A DNA stretch of 47,934 nt from an uncultured Muribaculaceae bacterium (GCA_910584055.1 CAJTZS010000030.1:1-47934), one strand, 5' to 3'; positions 24,751-33,742 are shown, counted from the stretch's first letter. The notes: generated by a model from the letters alone, not told the origin. A program made the numbers and translations.

Positions 24751-24945
24751 CGAAAGTATTGAATAGAAATAAGGAGGAAGATGGTGCGTGCTGAGATTCA
24801 GTGATATTCTTTTGACATCATATTTGAAAGTTTGTTGACAAATTGAAAAAGTTCGTGCCTTGGTGTGTGATTATGTCAGCAACGTGGCTATTTTAATATA
24901 TTTTTAGAGAAAATGATGCCAAATATGTTAAAAAGGATAATAAAA
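24751..24945. other. Non-coding stretch before the SusC-C promoter
   Basis: About 195 bp of A/T-rich sequence with no gene. It has AGGAGG (24772-24777) before a seven-codon frame (24781-24804), which I do not believe is real. Upstream activator sites could lie here; I recognise none. Confidence 0.4.
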
Positions 24946-24977
24946 TTTGGAAATATGGATTGAGAATATTAAATTTG
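24946..24977 (+). promoter_or_regulatory. Promoter driving SusC-C, the only canonical one found among the three susC genes
   Basis: TTTG (24946-24949), exactly 20 nt, then TAAATTTG (24970-24977), a full consensus match. A second -7-like TAAGTTTG follows at 24986-24993 without a good -33 box. It lies inside the predicted invertible segment, 320 bp from the start codon. Confidence 0.75.
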
Positions 24978-24983
24978 TGCAAA

Positions 24984-25296
24984 TTTAAGTTTGTTAAAGA
25001 AATTTTAACGAATCGAATGGAATCAAAAGATTCTTTAAATTACACACAATGGAGCTGCACGGAATATAGTTTCCCGAAAGTTCCAAGCGCTAACAGTTAA
25101 GATATAATCATCATTTAAGACTCGACAAATCATCTGTAGTTTCCATTTTCCGGGAAATTTGGAAAAGGGAACAACATATTGTTTAACTAAACACATAAAA
25201 TAAGCAAAAGAAACAGTAAAACCATTATCTTAGAAACAATCGCAATTTGTGAATTTTAACAACAAACAATAATAACTTATCTCTAAATTATTACGT
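24984..25296 (+). other. Long 5' leader of SusC-C
   Basis: About 310 nt between the predicted transcript start and ATG. It contains a small hairpin GGAATC-AAAA-GATTC then TTT (25019-25036), a possible long-range stem TTTCCCG (25070-25076) with CGGGAAA (25151-25157), and an open frame of 27 codons (25017-25100, MESKDSLNYTQWSCTEYS...). It ends in core site C. I recognise no riboswitch family. Confidence 0.45.
25270..25293 (+). repeat. Recombination core site C
   Basis: TAATAACTTA-TCTC-TAAATTATTA, an inverted repeat with 9 of 10 arm positions matching, three bases before ATG of SusC-C. Arms of this size around a short centre are the usual form of tyrosine recombinase core sites. Inverted relative to sites A and B. 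Confidence 0.75.
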
Positions 25297-28200
25297 ATGA
25301 GAAAATTGTTTTTAATCTTGATGACGCTGATGGCGTGCAGCTGGAGCCTGTCGGCCCAGACGCGCACCTATCACGGCACGGTTGTAGGTGCAACCGATGA
25401 CGAACCATTAGTGGGCGCCACGATCCTGCCGCTCGGTGGCGGACAAGGTGTCGCTACCGACGCTGACGGTAAGTTCACCCTTAAGGTTCCGGCTTCTGTC
25501 AAACAGATTCAGGTCTCTTATGTCGGCTATCACACTGTGAAGGTTGACCTTAAGGACAACATGGTTGTCCGCCTGAACACCACAGACCAGACTCTTGACG
25601 ATGTGATGGTCGTGGCTTTCGGAACAACCACAAAAGAGGCATTCACCGGTTCTGCAGCCGTTGTGGGTTCAGCCGAACTCCAGAAGCGCACCACCACCAA
25701 CGTGGCAGACGCCCTTGTCGGTTCCGTGCCCGGTCTTCAGATGCGTTCTTCCACGGGTTCCCCGGGTTCATCAGGTTCTATCAACATCCGCGGTATTTCA
25801 TCGCTATATTCAGACATCGAACCGCTCGTGATTGTCGATGGCGCTCCATATACAGCAAGCCTGAGCAACATATCACAGAGCGATATCGCTTCAATATCCG
25901 TACTTAAGGATGCGGCTTCCGCTGCCCTCTATGGTGCGCGCGGTGCCGCCGGTGTAATCATCATCACTACAAAACGCGGTCAGAACCGTGAGGCCGAAAT
26001 CCGCGTGGACGCTAAATGGGGTTCCAACTCCCGCGCCGTTCAGGATTATGACGTAATCACAGATCCGGGTGCTTTCTACGAAGCATATTACGCACAGGTA
26101 TACAACTACAATTTCTACCAGCAGGGTATGACACCGGCAGCCGCCAATCAAGCTTCAAACCAGATGATGCTTGGGCAATTGATGTATAATGTATACACCC
26201 TTCCGGAGAATGAACTTCTCATAGGGATGGACGGCAAGCTAAATCCCAAGGCAACACTGGGACGCGAGATTGAATACAACGGCAATCGCATGTGGCTTAC
26301 ACCAGACAACTGGAACGACGTGGCATATCATAATGGTTTCCGTCAGGAATATAATTTGAGTGTAAACGGCGGCACAGAGCGCTCTTCATTCTATGCAAGC
26401 TTGAACTACCTCGGCGATGAGGGTATCCTCCAGCCATCGAGCTACGACCGCGTGAGTGGACGTATCCGCGCTGACTATCAGGCAAAGAAGTGGCTCAAGG
26501 TTGGTGCAAACATCAGCTATACGCATTCAAACAGCGTTGGAAACCCAAGCATTGGAACATCCTGGAGTTCAAACAACATCCTTTACTTCACAGGTATGAT
26601 TGCTCCGATTTATCCCGTATACGCTCGTGCTCTTGATGCCAATGGCAACCCGTATATCATGACAGATGAATACGGCAATGTAAAATATGACTACGGCCAG
26701 GACATTTATTACGCAGGTACTCGTCCTTTCGGCGCACCAGGTAACCCGATTGGAGACCAGGTTTACAATACCTCCAAATCTGATTATAACCAGTTGAACG
26801 CAACATTGAACGCAACAATTGATTTCACAAATTATTTAAAATTTGATGTTGTGAGCAATGTCAACTGGGGTGAAACACGCGGCACAAGCTTCGGAAACCC
26901 GTTGACTCCCGGTGCAGCTTCTACAAACGGTAGTCTTAGCAAATCAACGACAACTACAATCAGGACCAATAATTCTCAGACCCTTACGTTCTACAAATAT
27001 TTCGGGAATCACTATTTGAATGTCATGGCCGGTCACGAGTATTACCGCACTGACGGCACGTATCTCGCAGCAGCCGCCAGAGGTATGTTCTCTCCCGACA
27101 TCCTCGAAATCGACGCTTTCGCTGACACCCAGGTTAATGCATCTTCTTACAAGAGCAGCTACAACGTTGAGGGATGGTTCGGAAGCGCACAATATAATTT
27201 CCTTGAGAAATATTATGCATCTGCAATGTACCGCCGTGATGCTTCATCCCGTTTTCACAAGAACCACCGCTGGGGTAATTTCTGGAGTTTCGGTGCGGCA
27301 TGGATGGTATCTAAGGAGAATTTCATGGCTCAGACCAAGAACTGGCTCGATTACCTGAAATTAAAAGTGTCAATCGGACAGCAGGGTAATGACAATATTA
27401 AAACGTCATATGGATTTACAAACCTGTATGCTCTTCAACCTTCCTCTAAGACACAGATGTCTCCCGTATTTGCAGCATATGGAAACCAAAATATCACATG
27501 GGAGACAACAACGAACTTCAATGTTGGTCTTGAATTCGGTTTCTTCAACAACCGTCTGACCGGAAACATCGATTTTTACAACAAGAATACCAACAACCTT
27601 CTTTTCTTCCTTTCAATTCCCGAATCTACAGGTGCCCGCGGATATTATGACAATATCGGCACACTCCGCAACACAGGTGTAGAACTCGTGTTAAGCGGCA
27701 CTCCAATCCGCACCAAGGATTATGAATGGAACATCACCGCAAACCTCTCACACAATGTCACCAAACTTGTGAAACTCCCTGAAAGCAAAATCGGAGTCAA
27801 CGGCGGATGGTATGACAACAGCTACTGGTATGAGGTAGGAGGCCCGATGTATAACTATATGGATATATCATATGCAGGTGTAAACGATAAGGGTGAGGCA
27901 CTATATTATTATGACCCCAACCTCATTACAAACGGCACAATGAATACATCCAAACCGGGCACCGTGAAAGATCCCAATTATGTAACAACCAAAGCCGGGG
28001 AAGCCTCGCGCTATACTGTGGGAAGTATCCTGCCCAAAGTATTCGGAGGATTCAACACGACTGTCCGCATCAAGTGGTTCGACATCTCAGCTTCGTTCGA
28101 CTACCAGATTGGCGGCAAAGTGTTTGATTCACGCTATCAGGCATTAATGAGTCCCAACAGTGACCTCGCGACAAGCAAGGGACAGACCTACCATAAAGAC

Positions 28201-28521
28201 TGGATTAAATCTTGGTCTCCCAACAACACACAATCCAATCTTCCTCGTTGGCAGATCGGTGATGAAAATGGCAGTATGGCAAGCGACCGTTTCCTTGTGA
28301 ATGCCGGCTACCTTAACTTCCAATCTTTCGTTGTAGGTTTCACTGTACCGAAAGTATGGAAACACATCTCAAAGATTCGTGTGTACTGTATGGGTGAGAA
28401 CCTCTGTTTCTGGTCAGCACGCAAAGGTCTTGACCCCCGCTATTCTTATGGAGGCAACGCCTCGGTGGGAGCTTATTCTCCGATGCGTACCATCTCAGGT
28501 GGTGTTGAGGTCATATTCTAA
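25297..28521 (+). CDS. SusC/RagA-family TonB-dependent transporter (SusC-C), probably the expressed copy
   Basis: 1074 residues. Signal peptide MRKLFLILMTLMACSWSLSAQ; regulatory-like domain about 22-108 (GTVVGATDDEPLVGATILPLGGGQG); plug about 115-230 (INIRGISSLYSDIEPLVIVDGAPY, VLKDAASAALYGARGAAGVIIITTKRG); barrel to the C-terminus (TISGGVEVIF). It heads an operon with SusD-C (33 bp gap) and a lipoprotein (35 bp gap), ended by a terminator at 31198. Its first 89 bp match SusC-B exactly, after which the two differ at once. A full consensus promoter faces it, so in this genome copy it is likely the ON gene. Confidence 0.94.
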   Translation: MRKLFLILMTLMACSWSLSAQTRTYHGTVVGATDDEPLVGATILPLGGGQGVATDADGKFTLKVPASVKQIQVSYVGYHTVKVDLKDNMVVRLNTTDQTLDDVMVVAFGTTTKEAFTGSAAVVGSAELQKRTTTNVADALVGSVPGLQMRSSTGSPGSSGSINIRGISSLYSDIEPLVIVDGAPYTASLSNISQSDIASISVLKDAASAALYGARGAAGVIIITTKRGQNREAEIRVDAKWGSNSRAVQDYDVITDPGAFYEAYYAQVYNYNFYQQGMTPAAANQASNQMMLGQLMYNVYTLPENELLIGMDGKLNPKATLGREIEYNGNRMWLTPDNWNDVAYHNGFRQEYNLSVNGGTERSSFYASLNYLGDEGILQPSSYDRVSGRIRADYQAKKWLKVGANISYTHSNSVGNPSIGTSWSSNNILYFTGMIAPIYPVYARALDANGNPYIMTDEYGNVKYDYGQDIYYAGTRPFGAPGNPIGDQVYNTSKSDYNQLNATLNATIDFTNYLKFDVVSNVNWGETRGTSFGNPLTPGAASTNGSLSKSTTTTIRTNNSQTLTFYKYFGNHYLNVMAGHEYYRTDGTYLAAAARGMFSPDILEIDAFADTQVNASSYKSSYNVEGWFGSAQYNFLEKYYASAMYRRDASSRFHKNHRWGNFWSFGAAWMVSKENFMAQTKNWLDYLKLKVSIGQQGNDNIKTSYGFTNLYALQPSSKTQMSPVFAAYGNQNITWETTTNFNVGLEFGFFNNRLTGNIDFYNKNTNNLLFFLSIPESTGARGYYDNIGTLRNTGVELVLSGTPIRTKDYEWNITANLSHNVTKLVKLPESKIGVNGGWYDNSYWYEVGGPMYNYMDISYAGVNDKGEALYYYDPNLITNGTMNTSKPGTVKDPNYVTTKAGEASRYTVGSILPKVFGGFNTTVRIKWFDISASFDYQIGGKVFDSRYQALMSPNSDLATSKGQTYHKDWIKSWSPNNTQSNLPRWQIGDENGSMASDRFLVNAGYLNFQSFVVGFTVPKVWKHISKIRVYCMGENLCFWSARKGLDPRYSYGGNASVGAYSPMRTISGGVEVIF

Positions 28522-28554
28522 TCTTCCATTCATTAAACAAAAAGAATTTTCAAA

Positions 28555-30249
28555 ATGAAAAAGATATTAACAATAACTGCCGGAGCTGCCCTCTTCCTGC
28601 TGCCTTCCTGTATTCAGGAATTTCAGCCACAGGGTTCGACCGTAACGGAAGACCAGGCTGCTAACGCTCCCGGCTCCTACGATAGTTTCGTCAACGGGCT
28701 TACATCAAGTGTGGCAGGACAATTCACTTTCCCCGGTTCAAGATATCAACAACCCAATGATTTCGGTTATCCGTCTCTGATGCTTATGCGCGAGATGACA
28801 GGTCAGGATATGGTGGCTGTCGGCGGTGGATATAACTGGTTCTCAACCTGGTATCAATCAGGTGTGACTCTCGCTCCGATTTACCTCAACTGCCAGTATC
28901 CTTGGACATATTATTTCGGACAAATCAAGAACTGCAACACAATCATAAGTCTTGCCGGCGAAAGCCCGAGCGAACTCCACAAAGCCGGAGCGGGTCTGGC
29001 ACACGCATGGCGTGCTTTCTATTATCTTGATTTAGCACAGATGTTCTCTCCGGTTTCTTACGCTCAGGACAAGACAGCACCCACTGTGCCGATTATCACA
29101 GAGAAAACCGACATGGCGGCAGCTTCAAACAATCCGCGTGCAACATATGAAGAGATGTTGAATTTCATCCTTTCCGACCTCACTTTAGCTGAAACATATC
29201 TCAACGGATATACAAGATCAAGCAAGGAATCCCCGGACCTAAGTGTGGTCAATGGTCTCCGCGCCCGCGTTTACCTTCTCATGGAAGACTGGGTAAATGC
29301 CGAGAAATATGCTAAGGAAGCCCAGAAAGGCTACTCTGTCATGACCGCAGACCAATACACCGATCCTGTTAACGGATTTAACGATGCCAACTATACCAAT
29401 TCCTGGATGCTCTGCTGTACTTTCAAGAAAGATGACGCATGTATGGTTTACCAAGCTGGTAACCACTCGTGGGGTTCATGGATGATTAACGAGCTGCCAA
29501 ACATTGGTGAGAATGGCTACGGTTACTACAGTAAATATGGTGCAGGAAACTTTATAGACTATCATCTATACCAGACTATTCCGGCGACAGATGCACGTAA
29601 GAAATGCTACGTAGACTTCAAGGTAGATGAGTCAACTTCTATAAATGAAGTAGTAACAGCCCTTGCAGCATACTCGGATGTTCCGGAGTTCGTATGCCAG
29701 TCAGGTTTGGCAATAAATTCAAATACCAACGGTGCTAATGCTTGGGGAGGAATGCCTTTGAAATTCCGTGCAAAAGCCGGCAACCACACTACTAACCTTG
29801 ATGCATGGTGTGTTGACGTGCCACTTATGCGTGTGGAAGAAATGGTACTTATCGAGGCAGAGGCGGCAGGTCGTCAGGACGAGGCTCGCGGTAAGATACT
29901 TCTCGAAAATTTTGCAAAGACCCGTGATGCCAACTATGTATACGGCAAGCATAACGAAGCATATAACAACACTGAAACTTCGCCATTTGTAAACGAAATA
30001 TGGTGGCAACGTCGTGTCGAATTCTGGGGAGAAGGACTCGCTATGTATGATGTAAAACGTCTCAACAAGGGCATTATCCGCAGTTATGCCGGCACAAACC
30101 ATGTTGACGGTTACAGATGGAACACAAACACCCCTCCACAGTGGATGACATTCTGCATCGTGCAGACTGAAACTGACAACAACACCGCCTGCACAAATAA
30201 CCCGACGCCTATCGCTCCTTCAGGCAATTCGCCGGAACATGCGTGGTAA
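28555..30249 (+). CDS. SusD/RagB-family lipoprotein (SusD-C)
   Basis: 564 residues, lipoprotein signal MKKILTITAGAALFLLPSC (Cys19). SusD features are LAHAWRAFYYLDLAQMFSPVSY (about 150-170), VNGLRARVYLLMEDWVNAEKYAKEAQKGY (about 230-260), MRVEEMVLIEAEAAGR and EIWWQRRVEFWGEGLAMYDVKRLNKGI (about 480-507, the RagB/SusD signature). It is the ligand-binding lid of SusC-C. Many aromatic residues (WFSTWYQ, YPWTYYFG) suggest a stacking binding site. It is co-transcribed with SusC-C. Confidence 0.93.
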   Translation: MKKILTITAGAALFLLPSCIQEFQPQGSTVTEDQAANAPGSYDSFVNGLTSSVAGQFTFPGSRYQQPNDFGYPSLMLMREMTGQDMVAVGGGYNWFSTWYQSGVTLAPIYLNCQYPWTYYFGQIKNCNTIISLAGESPSELHKAGAGLAHAWRAFYYLDLAQMFSPVSYAQDKTAPTVPIITEKTDMAAASNNPRATYEEMLNFILSDLTLAETYLNGYTRSSKESPDLSVVNGLRARVYLLMEDWVNAEKYAKEAQKGYSVMTADQYTDPVNGFNDANYTNSWMLCCTFKKDDACMVYQAGNHSWGSWMINELPNIGENGYGYYSKYGAGNFIDYHLYQTIPATDARKKCYVDFKVDESTSINEVVTALAAYSDVPEFVCQSGLAINSNTNGANAWGGMPLKFRAKAGNHTTNLDAWCVDVPLMRVEEMVLIEAEAAGRQDEARGKILLENFAKTRDANYVYGKHNEAYNNTETSPFVNEIWWQRRVEFWGEGLAMYDVKRLNKGIIRSYAGTNHVDGYRWNTNTPPQWMTFCIVQTETDNNTACTNNPTPIAPSGNSPEHAW

Positions 30250-30284
30250 TAAAGGATTAATTAATTTCTTTAAATGATTGCAAA

Positions 30285-31163
30285 ATGAAAAAATTCAAAT
30301 ATATTCTCATGTCGCTTCCTCTGGCATTCCTCTGGTCGTGCTCGGCAGATGAAGGTACAGAGCCGGGGACTGATTCGACTCCGGTTGTGACGATGTATTC
30401 ATATGCACCGGAAGCAGGTTCCGGAATGAACGCAGACAACGACATTATCGTTCGTTTCGCAACAAACAATGCCGTTACGGAACTCTACTACCTTGTAGAA
30501 GCTGAAGATGATGTAAATGCATTCATTGACCAGAACGGTTCAGACGCATACATGCAGAAAGTAATCGAAAATGGTGTTAAGGTTGATGTGAAAGGTGCTC
30601 AAAACATTGACGAAAACATCCTTGACCAACATGGCTCCATAATGGTGACAGGTGTTGCCACCAACGGCTCGCAACGCACCATGGCAAACGTTTCGTTCAC
30701 AGGACTTGACTGGAACAAAATTGTCAGCGGACAATTCTCCGCCAACAATATCATTCAAGGAAGTAAAATATGTGATTTGGAAGCTTGTGTGCAGGATAAG
30801 AACCTATATCGTATCAAGAACGCGTTCAAGGATGGATACTCACTAAAGTTCACAATGATGGGTCTTAAGGGTACGAACCCTGAAACCGGACAAGCGTTCT
30901 ATCCTGTGCGCGTACCTTATGCACAAACCGGATTTACATTAAACTTCCAAGACGGCTCGTCATCGCCTTTATGGGTAATGGACTTCGCATATTGGCAAGA
31001 AGATTCTTCCTTTGCCACAGACAGCAATTATTGGTGCATTGTCTGGGATGATTTCTTCTGTGAATTCAACCTTGCATGGTTGGTTAACGGAGGATATGTA
31101 GCATATGGTTCAGCCGAAGATGGCAAGGGTAATACATCCTACTTCGTACCAGATGACATGTAA
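30285..31163 (+). CDS. Surface lipoprotein, third gene of the SusC-C operon
   Basis: 292 residues. Lipoprotein signal MKKFKYILMSLPLAFLWSC (Cys19), then SADEGTEPGTDSTP as a spacer. Residues about 35-140 look like an immunoglobulin-like beta domain (VTMYSYAPEAGSG...GSIMVTGVATNGSQRTMANVSFTG). The rest (about 145-292) is beta-rich with several Trp (FAYWQEDSS, NYWCIVWDDFF). I recognise no named family. By position it corresponds to the Calx-beta lipoprotein of locus A and probably helps bind substrate at the surface. A terminator follows 34 bp later. Confidence 0.72.
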   Translation: MKKFKYILMSLPLAFLWSCSADEGTEPGTDSTPVVTMYSYAPEAGSGMNADNDIIVRFATNNAVTELYYLVEAEDDVNAFIDQNGSDAYMQKVIENGVKVDVKGAQNIDENILDQHGSIMVTGVATNGSQRTMANVSFTGLDWNKIVSGQFSANNIIQGSKICDLEACVQDKNLYRIKNAFKDGYSLKFTMMGLKGTNPETGQAFYPVRVPYAQTGFTLNFQDGSSSPLWVMDFAYWQEDSSFATDSNYWCIVWDDFFCEFNLAWLVNGGYVAYGSAEDGKGNTSYFVPDDM

Positions 31164-31197
31164 TGGAATACCGACATAAGTTCTCGTAATAAAAGAT

Positions 31198-31237
31198 AAG
31201 GGAAAGGACAATATAATAAATGTTCTTTCCCTTTTTT
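31198..31237 (+). terminator. Terminator of the SusC-C operon
   Basis: Arms AAGGGAAAGGACA (31198-31210) and TGTTCTTTCCCTT (31221-31233) pair fully with one G-T wobble, followed by TTTT. It separates the SusC-C operon from the C10 protease gene. Confidence 0.88.
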
Positions 31238-31249
31238 CCATCCCATCCA

Positions 31250-31281
31250 TTTTATTGTATTATAAATTTTTCGTACATTTG
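31250..31281 (+). promoter_or_regulatory. Promoter of the second C10 protease gene
   Basis: TACATTTG (31274-31281) is a perfect -7 box; TTTT (31250-31253) stands at the -33 position with a 20-nt spacer. The leader is about 25-30 nt. The protease is thus controlled separately from SusC-C. Confidence 0.55.
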
Positions 31282-31312
31282 TGATAAATAACAGTAGCAA
31301 AAATAACAGTTT

Positions 31313-33742
31313 ATGAAAAAATTAACAGCAATACTCCTGATTGGTGCATCCACTTTGGGAATGTATGCGGCCCCGCTTACCCCTGAACAGGCTCTTAAAC
31401 GCGCATTAAGCAGCGGACGGTTGAGTGCTCGCGGCTTCGTTTCGTCCTCGATTCAACTCTCATACACAACACAGACAACTGATGGAACTCCTGCCGTCTA
31501 TATCTTCAATCGCCCCGACGCTTCCGGCTATTTGGTCATCAGTGCATATGATGAAGTCACTCCCATTCTGGGATATGCCGACAATGGAACTTTTGACATC
31601 AATGAAATACCTCCTCAAATGCAGTGGTGGATTTCTCAATATACAAAACAAATAGAGGATGCCGCCACTAATGGAGCAAAAAAAATTAATACTTCCAGAT
31701 CTACAAAAGCTGCCATAACACCTCTTGTTAAGACAAAATGGAATCAGGGGGTACCTTACAACAATCTATGCCCGGTCGTCAACACTGTAAAATGTCCTAC
31801 TGGATGTGTTGCCACTTCAATGGCACAGGTAATGAAATACTGGAATTATCCTGACGTGGGAACAGGACGCGTCACGGCGACGATGCCCTCAGGAGCAACA
31901 GGCTCAGGATTCATCAACCTTTCCCAGAAACCTTTCGACTGGAACAATATGCTGGATTCTTATTCCGGGTATGATTATACCAACGAGCAGGCGAATGCCG
32001 TGGCAACACTGATGCAGGCAGCAGGATATGCCGCAAGAATGAATTATTCCCTCGGAGGGTCCGGGGCTATCAGCATCAACGCTGCGACTTCCCTCTCAAA
32101 AAATTTCAAATACAATCCGAATATCCAGTATCTGCAACGTGAATATTTCACAGCAGAAGGTTGGGAAGAATTGGTGTATAACGAATTGGCAGCCGGTAGG
32201 CCGATAATCTATGGAGGCCAGTCAACATCCGTTGGACATTCCTTTGTCTGCGACGGTTACGACGGAAACGGATACTATCACTTCAACTGGGGATGGGGTG
32301 GAATGTCTGACGGATATTTCCTGCTCAACGCGCTCGACCCTGACTCAGTAGGCACGGGAGGCGGAGCCGGAGGGGGATACAACTCCGGTCAGGATATAAT
32401 AATCGGAATCCAGCCCACTTCCGAAACCGTCAATCCGTATCTTACACAGTTCGGCAACCTTTCAGCCACTGCTTCAGGTCTTACCCTTAGCCTACTGGTG
32501 AACAACGGCTCCAGCAACTGGTTGAATACCGGTATAACCGCAATAAGCGTAAATCTCGGTGTTGAGATCTCTCCCGCCGACGGCGCCGCCACAAGGACAC
32601 AATATGCTAAGATATATTCAAACGCTGAAATTCCCGCACTCACGCTGAGTGGCTACAACATTTCATATCAAGGAATCAAGGGGAACGCGAGGGTCAATTT
32701 TCCCTCAAACCTGCCTAACGGCACCTATAAGGTGACTGTATGCACCCAGAACTGCAACGTCACGGATGCTCCGTGGACTCCGGTATGCGCCACAAACGGT
32801 GCCTATAATTTCGTCTATGTCACAAAGAACGGCAACAGCTGCTCTGTAAGGAACTTCAACGAAACCGAGTTAACAATTGAATCCGCAGCTACCACCACAC
32901 AGGTTTATTACGGCAATGCCTGCCGCATAAAGCTGTCGGTTGCCAACAATTCCAACATTGAACTTTCCGGGGGGTTCTACCCGGTGCTGCTGGATGGAAG
33001 CCAGGAAGCTATGTTGGGCGAAGGAATATATTTGAATCTAAAGCCGGGCGAGAAAACCGAGCGGGAATTCCTGACAGTGTTCGAACTGCTTGACGGAGCA
33101 ACAGCCCCGACCGCATCGAAACAATATACATTGAAATTCCTGAAAGACCCCAACCGTTCAAATTATTACAATTGGAGCGAGCCGCTAACAGTGAACGTAA
33201 ATCCCGGAACCCTTAGCTTCACTATTTCCGATTACTGCATTGAAAACGCCCCTACACGTCAGGAAACGATTAATGGCAAACCGGAGACTGTGTATGTCGC
33301 CTCCAATTCATCCGACATCCCGTTCTCCGCGAATATCAAGAACACAGGTTCGTTCTTCGGCTCACAGGTATACACATTAATATTTAATGGAAATCTCCAG
33401 GGATACAGCCTGACGTCAGGTGCAATGGGACCGACACCTGTGCTCGACCGAGGCGAGGCAGCGACAGTCAAGGGCTCAGTTGATTTCTCCGCAGGAGAAC
33501 TCGGCAAATACTATGCCGCGACAATCTTCCATGTAGAGAATGGTTCATTAAAACAGTCCGGCAAAACGCTTTTATATTTCACCATAGATCCGTCATCCGC
33601 CGTAAATGAAATCGAAAAGGAGTCTGATGAAACAGACTGCATAATCTTCAATCTGCAAGGAATGCCCGTAGGTAACGACCTTAAGTCCTTGCCCACAGGC
33701 ATATATATCCGCAATGGCAAAAAAGTGATTGTAAGACATTAA
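31313..33742 (+). CDS. C10 family (streptopain-like) cysteine protease with sorting-like tail
   Basis: 809 residues, signal peptide MKKLTAILLIGASTLGMYA. The propeptide (about 21-130) contains GYLVISAYDEVTPILGYADNG and IPPQMQWWISQYTKQI. The peptidase domain has Cys165 (KCPTGCVATSMAQVMKYWNYP), His309 (VGHSFVCDGY) and HFNWGWGGMSDGYFLL. Beta domains follow, and the C-terminus NLQGMPVG...LPTGIYIRNGKKVIVRH is a clear sorting-like tail. It is closely similar to the C10 protease of locus A along the whole length, so the two are paralogues attached to different SusCD loci. The last codons lie in a palindrome shared with the convergent SPOR gene. Confidence 0.92.
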   Translation: MKKLTAILLIGASTLGMYAAPLTPEQALKRALSSGRLSARGFVSSSIQLSYTTQTTDGTPAVYIFNRPDASGYLVISAYDEVTPILGYADNGTFDINEIPPQMQWWISQYTKQIEDAATNGAKKINTSRSTKAAITPLVKTKWNQGVPYNNLCPVVNTVKCPTGCVATSMAQVMKYWNYPDVGTGRVTATMPSGATGSGFINLSQKPFDWNNMLDSYSGYDYTNEQANAVATLMQAAGYAARMNYSLGGSGAISINAATSLSKNFKYNPNIQYLQREYFTAEGWEELVYNELAAGRPIIYGGQSTSVGHSFVCDGYDGNGYYHFNWGWGGMSDGYFLLNALDPDSVGTGGGAGGGYNSGQDIIIGIQPTSETVNPYLTQFGNLSATASGLTLSLLVNNGSSNWLNTGITAISVNLGVEISPADGAATRTQYAKIYSNAEIPALTLSGYNISYQGIKGNARVNFPSNLPNGTYKVTVCTQNCNVTDAPWTPVCATNGAYNFVYVTKNGNSCSVRNFNETELTIESAATTTQVYYGNACRIKLSVANNSNIELSGGFYPVLLDGSQEAMLGEGIYLNLKPGEKTEREFLTVFELLDGATAPTASKQYTLKFLKDPNRSNYYNWSEPLTVNVNPGTLSFTISDYCIENAPTRQETINGKPETVYVASNSSDIPFSANIKNTGSFFGSQVYTLIFNGNLQGYSLTSGAMGPTPVLDRGEAATVKGSVDFSAGELGKYYAATIFHVENGSLKQSGKTLLYFTIDPSSAVNEIEKESDETDCIIFNLQGMPVGNDLKSLPTGIYIRNGKKVIVRH

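Larger units (their letters stand above)
21542..25293. other. Predicted invertible segment carrying promoter, recombinase and Rpn-like nuclease
   Basis: Bounded by core sites B (minus) and C (plus), which are inverted relative to each other and continue into 89 bp of identical susC coding sequence outside the segment. Inside are the Rpn-like gene, the tyrosine recombinase gene, two nested inverted-repeat structures and the single TTTG-20-TAAATTTG promoter, which now reads into SusC-C. Flipping would join this promoter to SusC-B. Related SusC shufflons with an adjacent tyrosine recombinase are known in Bacteroides; inversion here is inferred, not shown. Confidence 0.7.

Noticed and set aside
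24483..24794. Open frames of up to about 100 codons inside the structured element
   Set aside because: They run through inverted repeats in several frames, have Pro/Arg/Ser-rich low-quality sequence and no promoter or plausible family.
24781..24804. Seven-codon frame MVRAEIQ preceded by AGGAGG
   Set aside because: Too short and upstream of the predicted promoter; a chance match is likely, and strong Shine-Dalgarno sites are uncommon in this phylum.
18230..28521. ECF sigma/anti-sigma or hybrid two-component regulators for the SusCD loci
   Set aside because: None is encoded anywhere in the window; promoter inversion is the only control element visible.
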